Made by a program: the position numbers and the translations under genes
Assembly: GCA_963575745.1 (NCBI GenBank)
Contig: CAUYUJ010016485.1
Span: 138,817-202,816 of the forward strand
Length of the DNA: 64,000 nucleotides
Direction of reading: 5' to 3'
Origin: Prorocentrum cordatum
Lineage: Eukaryota > Sar > Dinophyceae > Prorocentrales > Prorocentraceae
The notes under the pieces: model-generated
Seen by the model: the letters and a program-made list of their open reading frames with translations, nothing else
The model's database searches: none
What the model was told of the DNA's origin: nothing
Shown: in pieces, positions 1 to 9,808 of the stretch
Numbering within the stretch: position 1 is the first letter of the stretch
Layout: every line of letters begins with the position of its first letter

Positions 1-504
1 AATATCATGTGTCGTCTTCATCTTCCTCTTCCTCCTCCTCTTCCTTATCCTCCTCCGTCGCCTCATCCTCCGCCTCCTTCTCATCGTCCTTTTCATGATC
101 CTCCTCCCCCTCCCCCGTTCTCTTCCTCCTCCTCCTCCTCCTTCTCCTCCTCCTACTCCTCCTCATCGTCAGCATCCTCATCATCCTCCTCATCATCCTT
201 ATCATCATCCTCAGCAGCATCAGCATCAGCATCAGCATCAGCATCAGCATCAGCATCATCATCAGCAGCATCAGCATCATCAGCATCATCATGCTCAACA
301 TCAACAGTATCATCCGAAATCACTACCAGCATCAGCATAGTCATTCGTATCGTCATCATCAGTATCATGAGCATCATCATCATCAGCATCATCATCGTCA
401 GCAACATGACCATCATCATCAACACCAGCATCGTCGGCCATCAGCATCAACAGCATCATCATCATCAGCATCGCCTGCAGCATCATCAGCAACATCATAA
501 TCAC

Positions 505-536
<32 letters not shown>

Positions 537-1128
537 CCATCAGCATCATCATTATCATTATCAGTATCAGTATCAGCAGCATCTTCATCATCAGCATCAT
601 CGTCGTCATCAACATAATCCTCGTCATCCGCATCCTCATCCGCATCCGCATCCTCTGTATCATCGTCATCGTCGGCATCAGCATCATCAGCAGCAGCATC
701 ATCAGCATCAGCATCAGAGTCATCATCCGCATCAACAGCATCATCATCAGCATCAGCAAAAGCATCAGCAACATCAGATCATCATGAACAAAAGCAGCAT
801 CATCCGTCTCAGCGTCATCATCAGCCGCAGCAGCCAGATCATCATCATCATTAGCGTCATCATCATCAGCATCATCATAAACATCATCGTCAGCATCATC
901 AGCATCACCATGAACAGCATCAGCATCCTGACCGCATCCTCATCCGCATCATCATCCTCATCGGCGTCGTCGTCATCAACATCAGCATCAGAGCAAGCAT
1001 CAGCATCAGCATCGGCAGCATCATCATCATCAGCAGCATCAGGATCAGCGTCAGCATCATCATCGTCACCAGCAGCATCATCATCACCATCGTCGACTGT
1101 CCCGATGTTTACAACAAACCTTTCCTGA
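1..1128. repeat. Compound (TCC)n/(CAT)n/(CATCAG)n low-complexity tract
   Basis: Almost uninterrupted degenerate trinucleotide repeat, TCC-rich at first and then CAT/CAG-rich. Long open frames on both strands translate only to poly-Ser/His or poly-Met and are not genes. By position and composition it corresponds to the CAT tract that ends each D block (19.15-20.5 and 31.4-32.8 kb), so it is probably the tail of a preceding array unit. Confidence 0.9.
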
Positions 1129-1167
1129 CACGATCGAGAAGCGCGTGAAGTCGAAGATCACAACACG

Positions 1168-1460
1168 ATCTGCCCCACAGCGCCTGTGTATGTGTATACC
1201 ACAGCGCCTGCGTACACCGCAAAAGCCGTGTGCAACGCAGCGCCTGCGTACACCACGGTGCTTTTGTGCACCACAGCGTCGGTGTACACCAGAGCGAGTG
1301 TGCACACCGCAGCAGCCATGTGCAACACAGCGCCTGTCTACACCAATCTTTTTGTGCACCGCAGCGCCTGTTCACACCACATCGCCTGCCCACACCACAG
1401 CATCTGCGTGCAACGCAGCGCTGGTGTACACCACGGCGCCTGCGTGCACAGGACAAGTAA
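1168..1460 (+). repeat. Degenerate minisatellite, GTGTACACCACAGCGCCTGC-type units
   Basis: Units of about 20-24 bp built around GTGTACACC / GTGCACACC followed by (A)CAGCGCCTG. The same array in the same orientation recurs at about 20,760-21,045 and 33,000-33,290. A reverse-complement version lies at about 2,030-2,310 and 33,920-34,205. This is the start of repeat block x. Confidence 0.85.
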
Positions 1461-1479
1461 AAGGAACATGGTGGTGATG

Positions 1480-1920
1480 ATCTACTGCGGACAGCTAAAC
1501 GCCACGCCAGGGAAGTGCTGAGAATAGAATGCGACGTTTTCCCTTGTCCCTCCTCCACCTCCACATCTTCCTCCTCCTCCTCCTCCTCCTCCTCCTCCTC
1601 CTCCTCCTCCTCCTCCTCCTCCTCCTCGTCCCCCTTTTCCTCCTCCCTCACCCTTCCCCCCCGTCGTGCGGGTCGGCGCTACAGCGCACGTGCGCATCTC
1701 AGCGTGCACCGCAGAATGGTCGATTGAATCAATCCATTTGCCTCTTGGACGGCCAATTTAGCTGGAGCCTCCTGGACGCAAAATGGGAAGAGGCAGGATG
1801 ATGCGGGCGGATTCCGGAGGACTCATTGATTCCAGCGGCGCTCCTGTTCCCTTAGGGGCTTTTTTCCAAATCCTGTAGAAAACTATTTTTTGTTGAATCC
1901 ACAAGCGCCCATTGTTGTCA
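1480..1920. repeat. Block x spacer with (TCC)n run
   Basis: Sequence shared with 21,075-21,560 and 33,315-33,790, including a pure (TCC)n run at about 1,567-1,628. The common segment continues through the GGACGGCCAATTTAGCTGG stretch. No credible gene; the frames translate to poly-Ser or poly-Leu. Confidence 0.8.
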
Positions 1921-1924
1921 TATC

Positions 1925-1958
<34 letters not shown>

Positions 1959-2010
1959 TATACATATAGTCATAGAACAAAGGAACCAAAAAAAACAAAC
2001 AAACAAAAAA
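1921..2010. repeat. (TA)n microsatellite followed by A-rich tract
   Basis: ATATAT run with ACATAT interruptions, then an AAAC/AAAAAC-rich stretch. The equivalent place in the third array unit (33,815-33,900) carries TATATA plus AATAAT repeats. The second unit lacks it. Confidence 0.85.
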
Positions 2011-2029
2011 CTGCAACAACGGTGCTGTT

Positions 2030-2310
2030 GCACACGGTTGCTGAGGTGCATACAGTCGCCATGTGGCACACACGCGCTGTAGTGCGCGCAGGAACTGTGG
2101 TACAGTGGTGCTGTGTTGCACACGGCTGATGTGGTGTACGCAAGCGCTGTGGTGTACACAAGCGCTGTGGTGCCCGCAGGCACTGTGGCACACACTAGCG
2201 TTGTGTTGCGCGCGGCTGCTATGGTGCACATCTGCGCTGTGGTGTACACAAGCGCTGTGGTGTACGCAGGTACTCTGGTGTACACAGGCGTTGGGGTGCA
2301 GATCGCCACC
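2030..2310 (-). repeat. Minisatellite in inverse orientation (start of block A)
   Basis: Units of the form GTGGTGTACACAAGCGCTGTG, the reverse complement of the array at 1,168-1,460. Together they form a large imperfect inverted repeat around a roughly 570-bp spacer. The counterpart lies at 33,920-34,205. Confidence 0.8.
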
Positions 2311-2489
2311 GACATGCTGCTGCTACCCGTCCTCGGTCATTCTTGGGCATTCCCAGACGCCGCCGGCGCGAAACATGACTTCATCGGCCCCTTCCCCCAC
2401 ACCCCCAGATGATTGCCGTCATCGGCCTGGGATAAAAGAACACGCTCCAGCCGCGTCCGCGCGCCGACGACGATGAGCGACGAGCGACG

Positions 2490-2529
2490 AACGAAAAGCG
2501 AAAACGACGACGATGACGACGACGACGAC

Positions 2530-2561
<32 letters not shown>

Positions 2562-2566
2562 CGACT
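2490..2566. repeat. (GAC)n microsatellite
   Basis: GACGACGAC run with few interruptions. The paralogous position in block A' is 34,402-34,460. Confidence 0.85.
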
Positions 2567-2635
2567 GAGGACCAAATTCCGATGCGGATTCCTATGCGGA
2601 CACCTATGTGGATCTCGACGCGCACGGCGGCAAAC

Positions 2636-2800
2636 CGGCTGACCACTTGACCAGCTGACCGGCTGACCGGCTGACAAGCTGACAGGCTGACCGGTTGACG
2701 GGCTGACCTAATGACCAGCTGATTGGCTGAAAAGCTGACCGGGTGGCCCGCTGACCAGATGACCGGGTGGCCCGCTGACCGGTGACTGGCGAGATGAACT
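2636..2800. repeat. (CTGACCGG)n-like 8-bp minisatellite
   Basis: Tandem CTGACCGG/CTGACCAG/CTGACAAG units. Related arrays lie at 20,540-20,650, 32,780-32,890 and 34,530-34,680. It marks where the copia-like remnant of block A loses its reading at the 3' side. Confidence 0.8.
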
Positions 2801-3327
2801 CGCGGGCGCGCATGGGGCGATCGTGCCCCCTCCTTGCAGCCCGGGCACTCCCAGTGGATCGGGGCGATGTGAGGATAGAGGATAGCGGCACGTTGCCTGA
2901 TCCCTGGAGTGCGCGGGCAAGTATGCCCACATGTTGCGCTTGCACGCCTTGCAGGTGTAGCGCGCGCGCTCGGCTGCCACTCCACGTCTGATTTCGACCC
3001 CGTGGCTCCAGAGGCCACTGTTGGCAAGGCTACTGACGGACGTCGCACTCACAAGCACAAATCGCGAGGTGCGGGGGCCTCCGACGGCGGCGTGAGTGAA
3101 TGCACGACGCCCTGGACGAGTCGCTCGGCCATCTTCCATGGCCAGATTGGGGCGTCGAGCCTGTCGCCGCCCTCGAAGTGGAAGTGGGAGCGTTCGCCTG
3201 GGCATCTAGAATTCGCGAACTGCTCGAGGATGACCGGAGCTTCGGAGACCAGCCCGGTGGTCTTCATCAAGATGCCCCCGCGACGATCTCTTTGACCAAG
3301 CTGACGTCTGGGCAAAGATGACCACAT
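2793..3327 (-). pseudogene. Zinc-ribbon-like segment of a copia-like polyprotein (block A)
   Basis: Minus-strand frames, broken by at least one frameshift, read WPWKMAERLVQG and then a Cys-rich stretch of the form ARYTCKACKRNMW...CRYP...CPGCKEG, that is two CxxC pairs as in a zinc ribbon. Near-identical peptides occur at 34,573-35,201 and 47,660-48,058. In dinoflagellate copia-like polyproteins I associate this motif with the segment before the pre-integrase region. Here the integrase is missing and CTGACC repeats follow. Coding capacity is lost. Confidence 0.6.
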
Positions 3328-3339
3328 CCGCGCCTCGGG

Positions 3340-4835
3340 CTACCAGCACCTCTGGCAACGGCGACTCGTCGTGCAGTTACGATGGTTCAGGCTGCCAGTT
3401 GACGACGCAGCCGCCTAACTCAAGCTGCAGCAGCGCAAGGCATTCGCAGAATAGGCGACGCGTGGCCGCGTCCTCGTAGAAGCGCAGTCAGGCGTGGTAG
3501 CTCTGCTCGCAGTTGAAGTGGGCCCATTGACCGAAGGGACTGCAGGCTGGAGCCATGATGGCTACTAGTGACCGACGTTGTCTATCATATGTCCACGACC
3601 CGCCGCTGGCACTCGTAAGTAAGATCACAGCGAGTGACCAAGTCGAAGTTCCTGCCAGCTCCACGGCGGCGGCGGACTACCAGTCTGCTAGTTCGCGCCT
3701 TTCCACCACGAACCTCGATGATGCCGACGCCGTGGTCGACAGCTGCGAGGCGGGTGGGGGGCTGGCGGGCGGCGTAGATTTCGGTGGACTGCGGCGTTCG
3801 AACAGCAGCCGTTCGGGGGTCAGCTTCTGGCACCAGGGCGGGCGAGCCTCGGGAACACCACGTGGGCAAACCTGCGGCAAGGTTGCCACGGCGGCCGCCC
3901 TCGTCGCACTTGCCCACGAAGCCCGGATCGCCCAAGGCTGGATGGCCGAGAGGACAAGGGGCTAACCCAGCGGGGCCGGCGCCGCATTCGCCGCAGCGCC
4001 CTCGGCGACCTGCTCGCGCGTCCTGTGCAGATGGCCCTCCTTCATCCTCTTCTTTTGGCGCGCGCGCTCTGCCGCCGGGCAGGCGCTGGCGACGCATTCG
4101 CCAGACACCCCCTGCGGCCGGTCGCGCTTGAGGACCTGGGTGTCTGAGGTGTCTGAGTACACGCGGCCCAGGGTGCGCCGCTGGGCATCGTGCTTGCGGT
4201 CTGCCACAGGATGGAAGACGTGTTCGAGTCTGGCGAGCAAACTGCCGTCGCGCCCCGTTGAAAGCGCACACTCCTCGACACGCTTCTGCCAGGTGCATCG
4301 CAACTGCAGCAAGGTGCAGTCGAAACAGTCCGCGGCAAATCAGGGCCGCATACACTCGTCGGTGGACGATCGCCGCGCCGTCGACGTGCTCCGCCAGACT
4401 GACGTTGCATCGGCGCAGCTGGCAGCAGATTGGCGCCCCAGCGAGCGCAATAAGACAACGCTGGTGCGTTTGGCCTCTGGGGCCAACGGCCCGCGGCAAG
4501 CCCGACGCTGGCCCGCGACGGAGCAAGCGGGCGTCTACCATCCGCCGCGACGCTTGTCGTTTCCAGGGTTGGCCACTCTGGCCACAGCCCCAGACCCTGG
4601 CGCACTTGGTAGGGAGAAGGAGTCGAGGACGAGGCGAGCCTCGCCCCCGAATGCTTCGCGCGTAACCCACCGCACGCAGCAGTCGGCGTCTGGGAACGCG
4701 CTGTCGAACAACGGATTTCTGGCCCCCTCGAAATCTGCGGCGCGGGCGGCGTCGAAGCCGCGGTCTCGCCGTGGTAGCGACGCGCCCCGCTCTCGTTCTA
4801 AGGCTCAGGCGGGGCGCCCAGGTCCCGCCGCCCAC
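3340..4835 (-). pseudogene. Rossmann-like 'EVCGG' segment of a copia-like polyprotein (block A)
   Basis: A minus-strand frame contains IIEVRGGKARTSRLVVRRR followed by AGRNFDLVTRCDL, then breaks. The related copy at 35.4-35.8 kb reads EVCGG and continues in frame to VAIMAPAYSPFGQWA. I recognise this as a Rossmann-fold module found in dinoflagellate retroelement polyproteins, somewhat like an SAM-dependent methyltransferase (family knowledge, not verified). Upstream frames alternate between an Arg-rich reading and one like FPDADCCVRWVTREAFGGEARL, showing several frameshifts. Paralogues lie at 35.4-36.7 and 48.5-49.7 kb. No intact protein can be made. Confidence 0.6.
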
Positions 4836-5536
4836 TCCTGCCAGGGCAAGTTGGCGGGGTCAGCCTGGAGGGCCGGCCGGGCCACTTCCCGGCCAGGCAG
4901 CCCCTTGGAGAAATCGGCGCCACAGGCACCGAGAGACCCATCGGACGTCGCGCTGCCTACCTCTTTCGGGATGGACCCTTAGCCGAAGAACGTCACACCC
5001 GCGCGCCCAAAGCCTCAGGATCCACGGGACGACGGAGGAAGGTCGGGAATGCTGGGAACGACCACGATCTCGACATCGTCGACGACGCACTACATGATGA
5101 GCAAGGTGATGCGACGGCCCTGCTGGACCACGCACGTCAGCCAGCGGCTTTCGACAGGATTACCTTAGCCAACCACGCCGCCTACGACATCGACGCCCTA
5201 GCGCGAGTCCTGAAAAAGAGGCAACGCGAATGCAAGCGCCCAGGTGGCTGACCTTCGAGGGCAGGGAGGTCGTCGCCTGGACCGCAGACTAAAAGGCATG
5301 GAGGCCATCGCCCGCGCCCGCCACGGCCAGAACGCACATGCTGCACTGACTGGCCACGCCATCACCGGAAGTCGCTGCGATGGGGAAGCGCACCTCGAAG
5401 CGCGATGCCACGCACAGCGGGGCTCACGATTTCTCCTCGAAAGGACGCAGCCTCACCCCCTGGGCCCCGTGGGCCAAATTCACAGCGAAGCGCAGTCGGC
5501 AGAGGTTCGCCCAGGCGCCGACGTCGACAACGACGC

Positions 5537-6112
5537 CTAACTGGCCACCGGGTAGATCGGCGCTCGCCAGGTAGCACGGCGACTCGCTCCCTGAACTCGC
5601 GCCCGCGCCCGACGAAGTCGGCCACCACGGGGGCGTCGATCTGCGCGTCGACGCGCGCGCGTCCAGGCGGGCGCCGCCGCGCCCAATGCGGACGCGAAGC
5701 TGGACGCGCTGCCCGGCACTGGCACGAGATCTGGCCGAGGCGCCCCCAGGCCAGGGACCGGTCGAGAAGCCTGCGCTAGCTCTTGCTGCGGCGGGGCCCC
5801 ACCGGGCACGCCCCCATCTTCCGCCGCGAGGGGTGGCGCCGCGAGCAACGGACCCGCCCGCGCACGATCTGCACCAGCGAAGCGGAAATCGGCGACGACG
5901 TCGGCCGGGCCGCGGCACGCTGGACCGCGCGCAAAGCGGGCGTCTGTGTACTGCATCAGCTGCAGATGGCACGCGCGGCGCAAGATGCGGCGTCCATGCA
6001 GACGCACCACCATCTCGCCGCGCAAGAAGGCCTCGAGGCAGACAGGGCACCCGCTATCATCGCCCGTGAAAACCGCAACGGAAGGAGACTCGGCAGGTGG
6101 AGCGGCCGCCAC
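5537..6112 (-). pseudogene. RING-like segment of a copia-like polyprotein (block A)
   Basis: A 191-codon open frame begins in an Ala/Pro-rich stretch, then GCPVCLEAFLRGEMVVRL, and later PACRGPADVVADFRFAGAD. The pattern CPxC...GExVVRL...C...CRG is that of a RING finger. The block A' copy (37,419-38,030) is closer to the expected pattern, with RLGCRRISRGACH where RLxCxHxxHxxC is usual. Several zinc ligands are replaced, so it is probably dead. RING modules sit near the N terminus of dinoflagellate copia-like polyproteins, which fits the order here. Confidence 0.5.
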
Positions 6113-6989
6113 AGGAGGAGGAAAAACAAGGGGTTATGTCAAGCTCTGCGCTGCCTGACGTCGCTGCCAGTCCTGCTGCCGCAAGGCTGCGCGCTGTGGA
6201 GCTCGTCGAGGCGCCGTCGCTGCGCGCGGTCGATGGCGGCGCCCTCGTCGCGCTCGGACCGGCCGCCGCTGACCATCCAGGCAGGCATCGCGGCCGGCGA
6301 ACCGCATGGCCACCCTCCCTGACGGTTGGCCCACGTCGACGTGGCTGTTCTGTTTGATCAGAAACAGCTCCTGGGGAGGCTCGGGCACAGGCGTCGACGC
6401 GACTACCCGCGCGGTTTGCGGCGGCCACGCGGAGCTCGATCCACGCGGGGCGCCGACGCCAGGGGCGGAAACGGCGGGCGTGGAGGCCCAGGCGAGCGCG
6501 CGTCGAAAGGACCCCCACCCCCAATACAGATGCCGGGAGTGGCACGGCGCTCGCGCGGCCGCAGCCCCGGCGCGGGACAGCCCCCCCAAAGCGAGGGAGG
6601 ACCCCGAAGACAGCAGCCTCGCGGAGAAGGGCAGCAGCGCAGCGGCGGCGAAGCGTCGAGGCAGCTGGAGGCATGGACATGGAGCGGGGACGGAGGGGGG
6701 GCGATTAGAGGGGAGGGGGAATGGGGGGTGGCAGAGGGGCACAGCCGCGCGGACTTGGACAGCGCCCTACTCAAGAATTCGCGCTCGCAGGGCGCAGCTT
6801 GCCGCGCGGCGCTGAATGCCGCGCCGCGAGCGAACAAAGCAGAAGGGAGGGGGCGAAGCGCTTCGCCGCCCGCGTCGAACGCAGGAGGGGGCAACGCACC
6901 CCCCGGGCGCGACAAACGAGGGGGTTGCCACTGCAATAGAATAGCCGCTGACACGCGCACGGCCGCGGAAGAATACGGGCCCGCGCGTC
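6113..6989 (-). other. Probable 5' region of the block A retroelement remnant
   Basis: GC-rich sequence collinear with 38,031-38,990. Overlapping Arg/Ala-rich frames occur on both strands and none is favoured. I see no domain. It is probably the decayed N-terminal/gag-like part of the polyprotein. Confidence 0.35.
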
Positions 6990-7215
6990 GAAACAGAGAT
7001 ATCGCCGCGCAGTGCAGCGCGAATGCAAAGCAGAAAACACGCACGCGCGTCAACGCGAAACCGCCGCCACGCAGCGCAGCGCGACTGCGAGGCAGAACAT
7101 GGGCGCGTCGCAACAAGAATACCGCCGCACTGCGCCGCAAGACTGCGAAGCAGACAAAATATGTCGAAACGACGATGCCGCCACAGTGCAGAATGACTGT
7201 AAAGCCGCAGCACAA
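6990..7215. repeat. ~60-bp tandem repeat, about 4 copies
   Basis: Successive units end in GCGCGAATGCAAAGCAGA, GCGCGACTGCGAGGCAGA, GCAAGACTGCGAAGCAGA and a diverged fourth, each followed by a stretch like AACACGCACGCGCGTCAACG. The same array is present at about 38,990-39,215. Confidence 0.75.
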
Positions 7216-7259
7216 GTGTCAACCATAGGCGAAGTTACAATGAATTATCCCACTGCGAT

Positions 7260-8170
7260 CCTACCTAGGAGTTGGAGCATTTAGGAAAGCAACATCTACA
7301 TCTACACCGACACCTACATGTACATATACACCTGCATCTACATCTACACCAACATCAACAGCGAGACTCACATCTACATCTACATCTACATATATATACA
7401 CATACACACCTCCATCTACATCTACGTCTACATATACATCCACATCGGCACTGCACCTACATCTACATCTACATCTACAAGTTCGCATTGGTTATGCTTT
7501 TGCTTTGAATTGCATGTGCTTTTGCTCGTGCCTTTGCGTTTGCCTTGTTATGCTAGGATATGCTGCGCTGTGCTATGATATGATATGCTGCGCTATACTT
7601 TGCTATGATATACTATGATGTGTTATGCTGTGATATGATATGATATGCTGCGCTGTGTTATGCTAAGCAATGCTATGGTGTGCTAAGCTATGCAATGCTG
7701 CGCTATGCTATGCGATGATGTGATATGCTATGTTATGCTGGCCTATGATATGATATGTTATGATTGGATATGCTACGCTGTGCTATGCTATGATGTGCTA
7801 ATGCTGCGCTGCGCTATGCTGCGCTGCGCTAAGCTATGGTAAGCTAAGCTATGCTAAGCTAAGCTAAGCTAAGCTAGGCTAGGCTAGGCTAAGTTAAGCT
7901 CAGCCAAGCTAAACTAAGCTAAGTTAAGATGTTATAAGCTAAGCTAAGCTAAGCGAAGCTAAGCTAAGTTAGGCTAGACAAAGCTAAGTTAAGCTAAGCT
8001 AAGCTAAGCTAAAATAAGCTAAGCTAAGATGCGATAAGCAACGCTCAGCCAAGGGAACGCCACTGGGGGAACCGCGGGGCGGATCCTGGGAGAACCGCCC
8101 GGGGCGCATTACACTGCCCGGAACCCTAAGTTTACCGAGCAAGAACCCGTCTAGGCAGAGCCTAGGTAGG
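7260..8170. mobile_element. TIR-bounded non-autonomous element with internal tandem repeats (copy 1)
   Basis: The left end is CCTACCTAGG (7260-7269) and the right end its reverse complement CCTAGGTAGG (8161-8170). Inside are (TACATC)n at about 7,290-7,480, a TATGCTATGATATGC-type repeat at about 7,550-7,830, (AAGCT)n at about 7,830-8,035, then a conserved tail with AACCGCCCGGGGCGC and CACTGCCCGG. Two relatives share both ends and the tail (12,219-12,762 and 24,502-25,067). Block A' lacks it at 39,233-39,257, which looks like an empty site. No coding capacity, so MITE-like. It could instead be an intron-like insertion (introner). Confidence 0.7.
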
Positions 8171-8171
8171 G

Positions 8172-8662
8172 AAAAATACGCCGAATACGCAGCCTGCCAA
8201 GACACGAGGGCGCCGGGCAGCAAGCCGAGGGCGCCCTGACCAACACAAGTCGCGATCCACAACTTCGCTGCGTTCACGCCATACGGCCAGCGGGCCCCCC
8301 GCCCGGCAACAGTCCCAGCCAAATCCCAGCCGCCGCCGGGCAATATCCCAACCAAATCCCCGCCGCGGCCCCGCCGCGGCCCCGCCGCCGCCCAGCCGCG
8401 GCCCGGCCGCCGCCCGGCCGCCGCCCCCAAAGAAGCTGCCACCCCTCTAAAAAAAGCCACCGCCAGCAAAATCCCACCCGAATCCCCGCCGCGGCCCCGC
8501 CGCCGCCCAGCCGCCGCCAAGCCGCGCCCCAGCCGCGGGCCCTCTCCCCGGGGGCCCCAACACGGCTTCATGGGACCTCGCAGGAAGAAGGGGCGCGATG
8601 GGAAACAGGAAGAACGCGACGGGGGAGCACGGCTGCAGGAGGGGGAAGGAAGACCGCCCGGA
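8172..8662. repeat. End of block A: GCCGCCGCC-rich sequence
   Basis: Collinear with 39,245-39,745. Contains degenerate CCCCGCCGCGGCCCCGCC repeats at about 8,330-8,540. The similarity to block A' stops at about 8,662 / 39,745, just after AGGAAGACCGC. No gene seen. Confidence 0.7.
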
Positions 8663-9348
8663 GCGAGCGGCGGGAAGAACGGCAAAAAGGGCGCGAAAGG
8701 AAAGCGGGAAGGCGGCGAGGGAAATATGGAGAGGACAGAGGTTGAAGGAGGGCGGATGAGGGAGGCTAGAGGGAAGACAACGCGAGCCAGGAAGAGGATA
8801 GGAGGAGGGACCATCGATGAGGATTGAGAAAAGGAAACAAAAAAAAAAAAAAAAAAAAAAAAGGGCAGGGGGAGAGGATAAGGGGCCGGGCCTGCGCAGG
8901 CCTGGGAAGACACCAGTAACGCGAAGAAAAAAGGAGAACTGTTGGCGACGACGAATGCGATAGTGATAATGGAAGCAATGGAAGCAATTCAAACATACTT
9001 GAACAGACGTTTTTGGTTCGATGTGGACCTCCGCATCGGCGGGATGCAGCGTTTTTGGGCCGCCGCATTTTCATCGCGGCAAATGGCAGCGTCGGCGCCA
9101 GGGCCGCCGCGCGCGAAACGGACCGGAGAAAGCTCAAAAAGAATCGAATGACGAAGCGCGCGCGAACGGCCCCAAAGCGGACGCAATCGCAACGATTCGG
9201 CGCCGTTCGCTACGACGCCATCGCTGGCCGCGCCAGCCTGACACACTCGCGAGAGACTGCCGCGCCATAGCAACGCTAACCGCGCACCCCAAAAAGCCAG
9301 CCGCAGGGAAGAAAAAAAAGCCACGTGCAAGGATGGGCGAGAACACGG
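8663..9348. other. Linker between blocks A and D with poly(A) tract
   Basis: Contains an A-run at about 8,839-8,862. Otherwise unique within the window. Frames on both strands lack recognisable protein features. I see no gene. Confidence 0.6.
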
Positions 9349-9808
9349 GTGTGGCCAGCTGGATGTCGGCTGCATTTCTGTCCGACTTACACTTGGGGGG
9401 TCATTTTTTGCCTGGGCCTCCTCAACGGCGGGCATGGATGCCCAGCTCAGCAATTTCACGTCGTCTCGCGCGTTGAGGTCGCCCACCCAGTCGCGCCCCA
9501 CCGCTCGTCCCAAAGGGGAACGCACTGCCCACTCGCGCCCACCGATGTCGCGTTCATTGCGATGGCACCGTGGAAGATGCCGAGGCCACTGGCGCTGCCG
9601 GCGCGGCCGCAACTCCAGGGGCCGCCGCGGCCAGCGCCGCCTCCCCCGCGGCCGCCGCGCGGGACGGCGACGCAGTCGCGAGCCCGCTGGCCTCGCCGAG
9701 TCTCGCGCGCGGCCCGTGAGCCCTGCCATCTCCGGTCTCAGTCGCAGTAGTCCGGCGCTGAGAAGATCGGGGCGGGCGACGACGAAGACGTCGCGATGGC
9801 CCTGAGTT

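Noticed and set aside
7-1128. Long open frame of poly-Ser/His in the first kilobase
   Set aside because: It is a translation of CAT/TCC microsatellite; alternative frames on both strands are equally open.
9349-9808. WVGDLNARDDV peptide on the minus strand as a possible LINE-type endonuclease
   Set aside because: Only the GDLNA string resembles the motif; the surrounding sequence is Arg-rich and GC-biased, with no other EEP motif.
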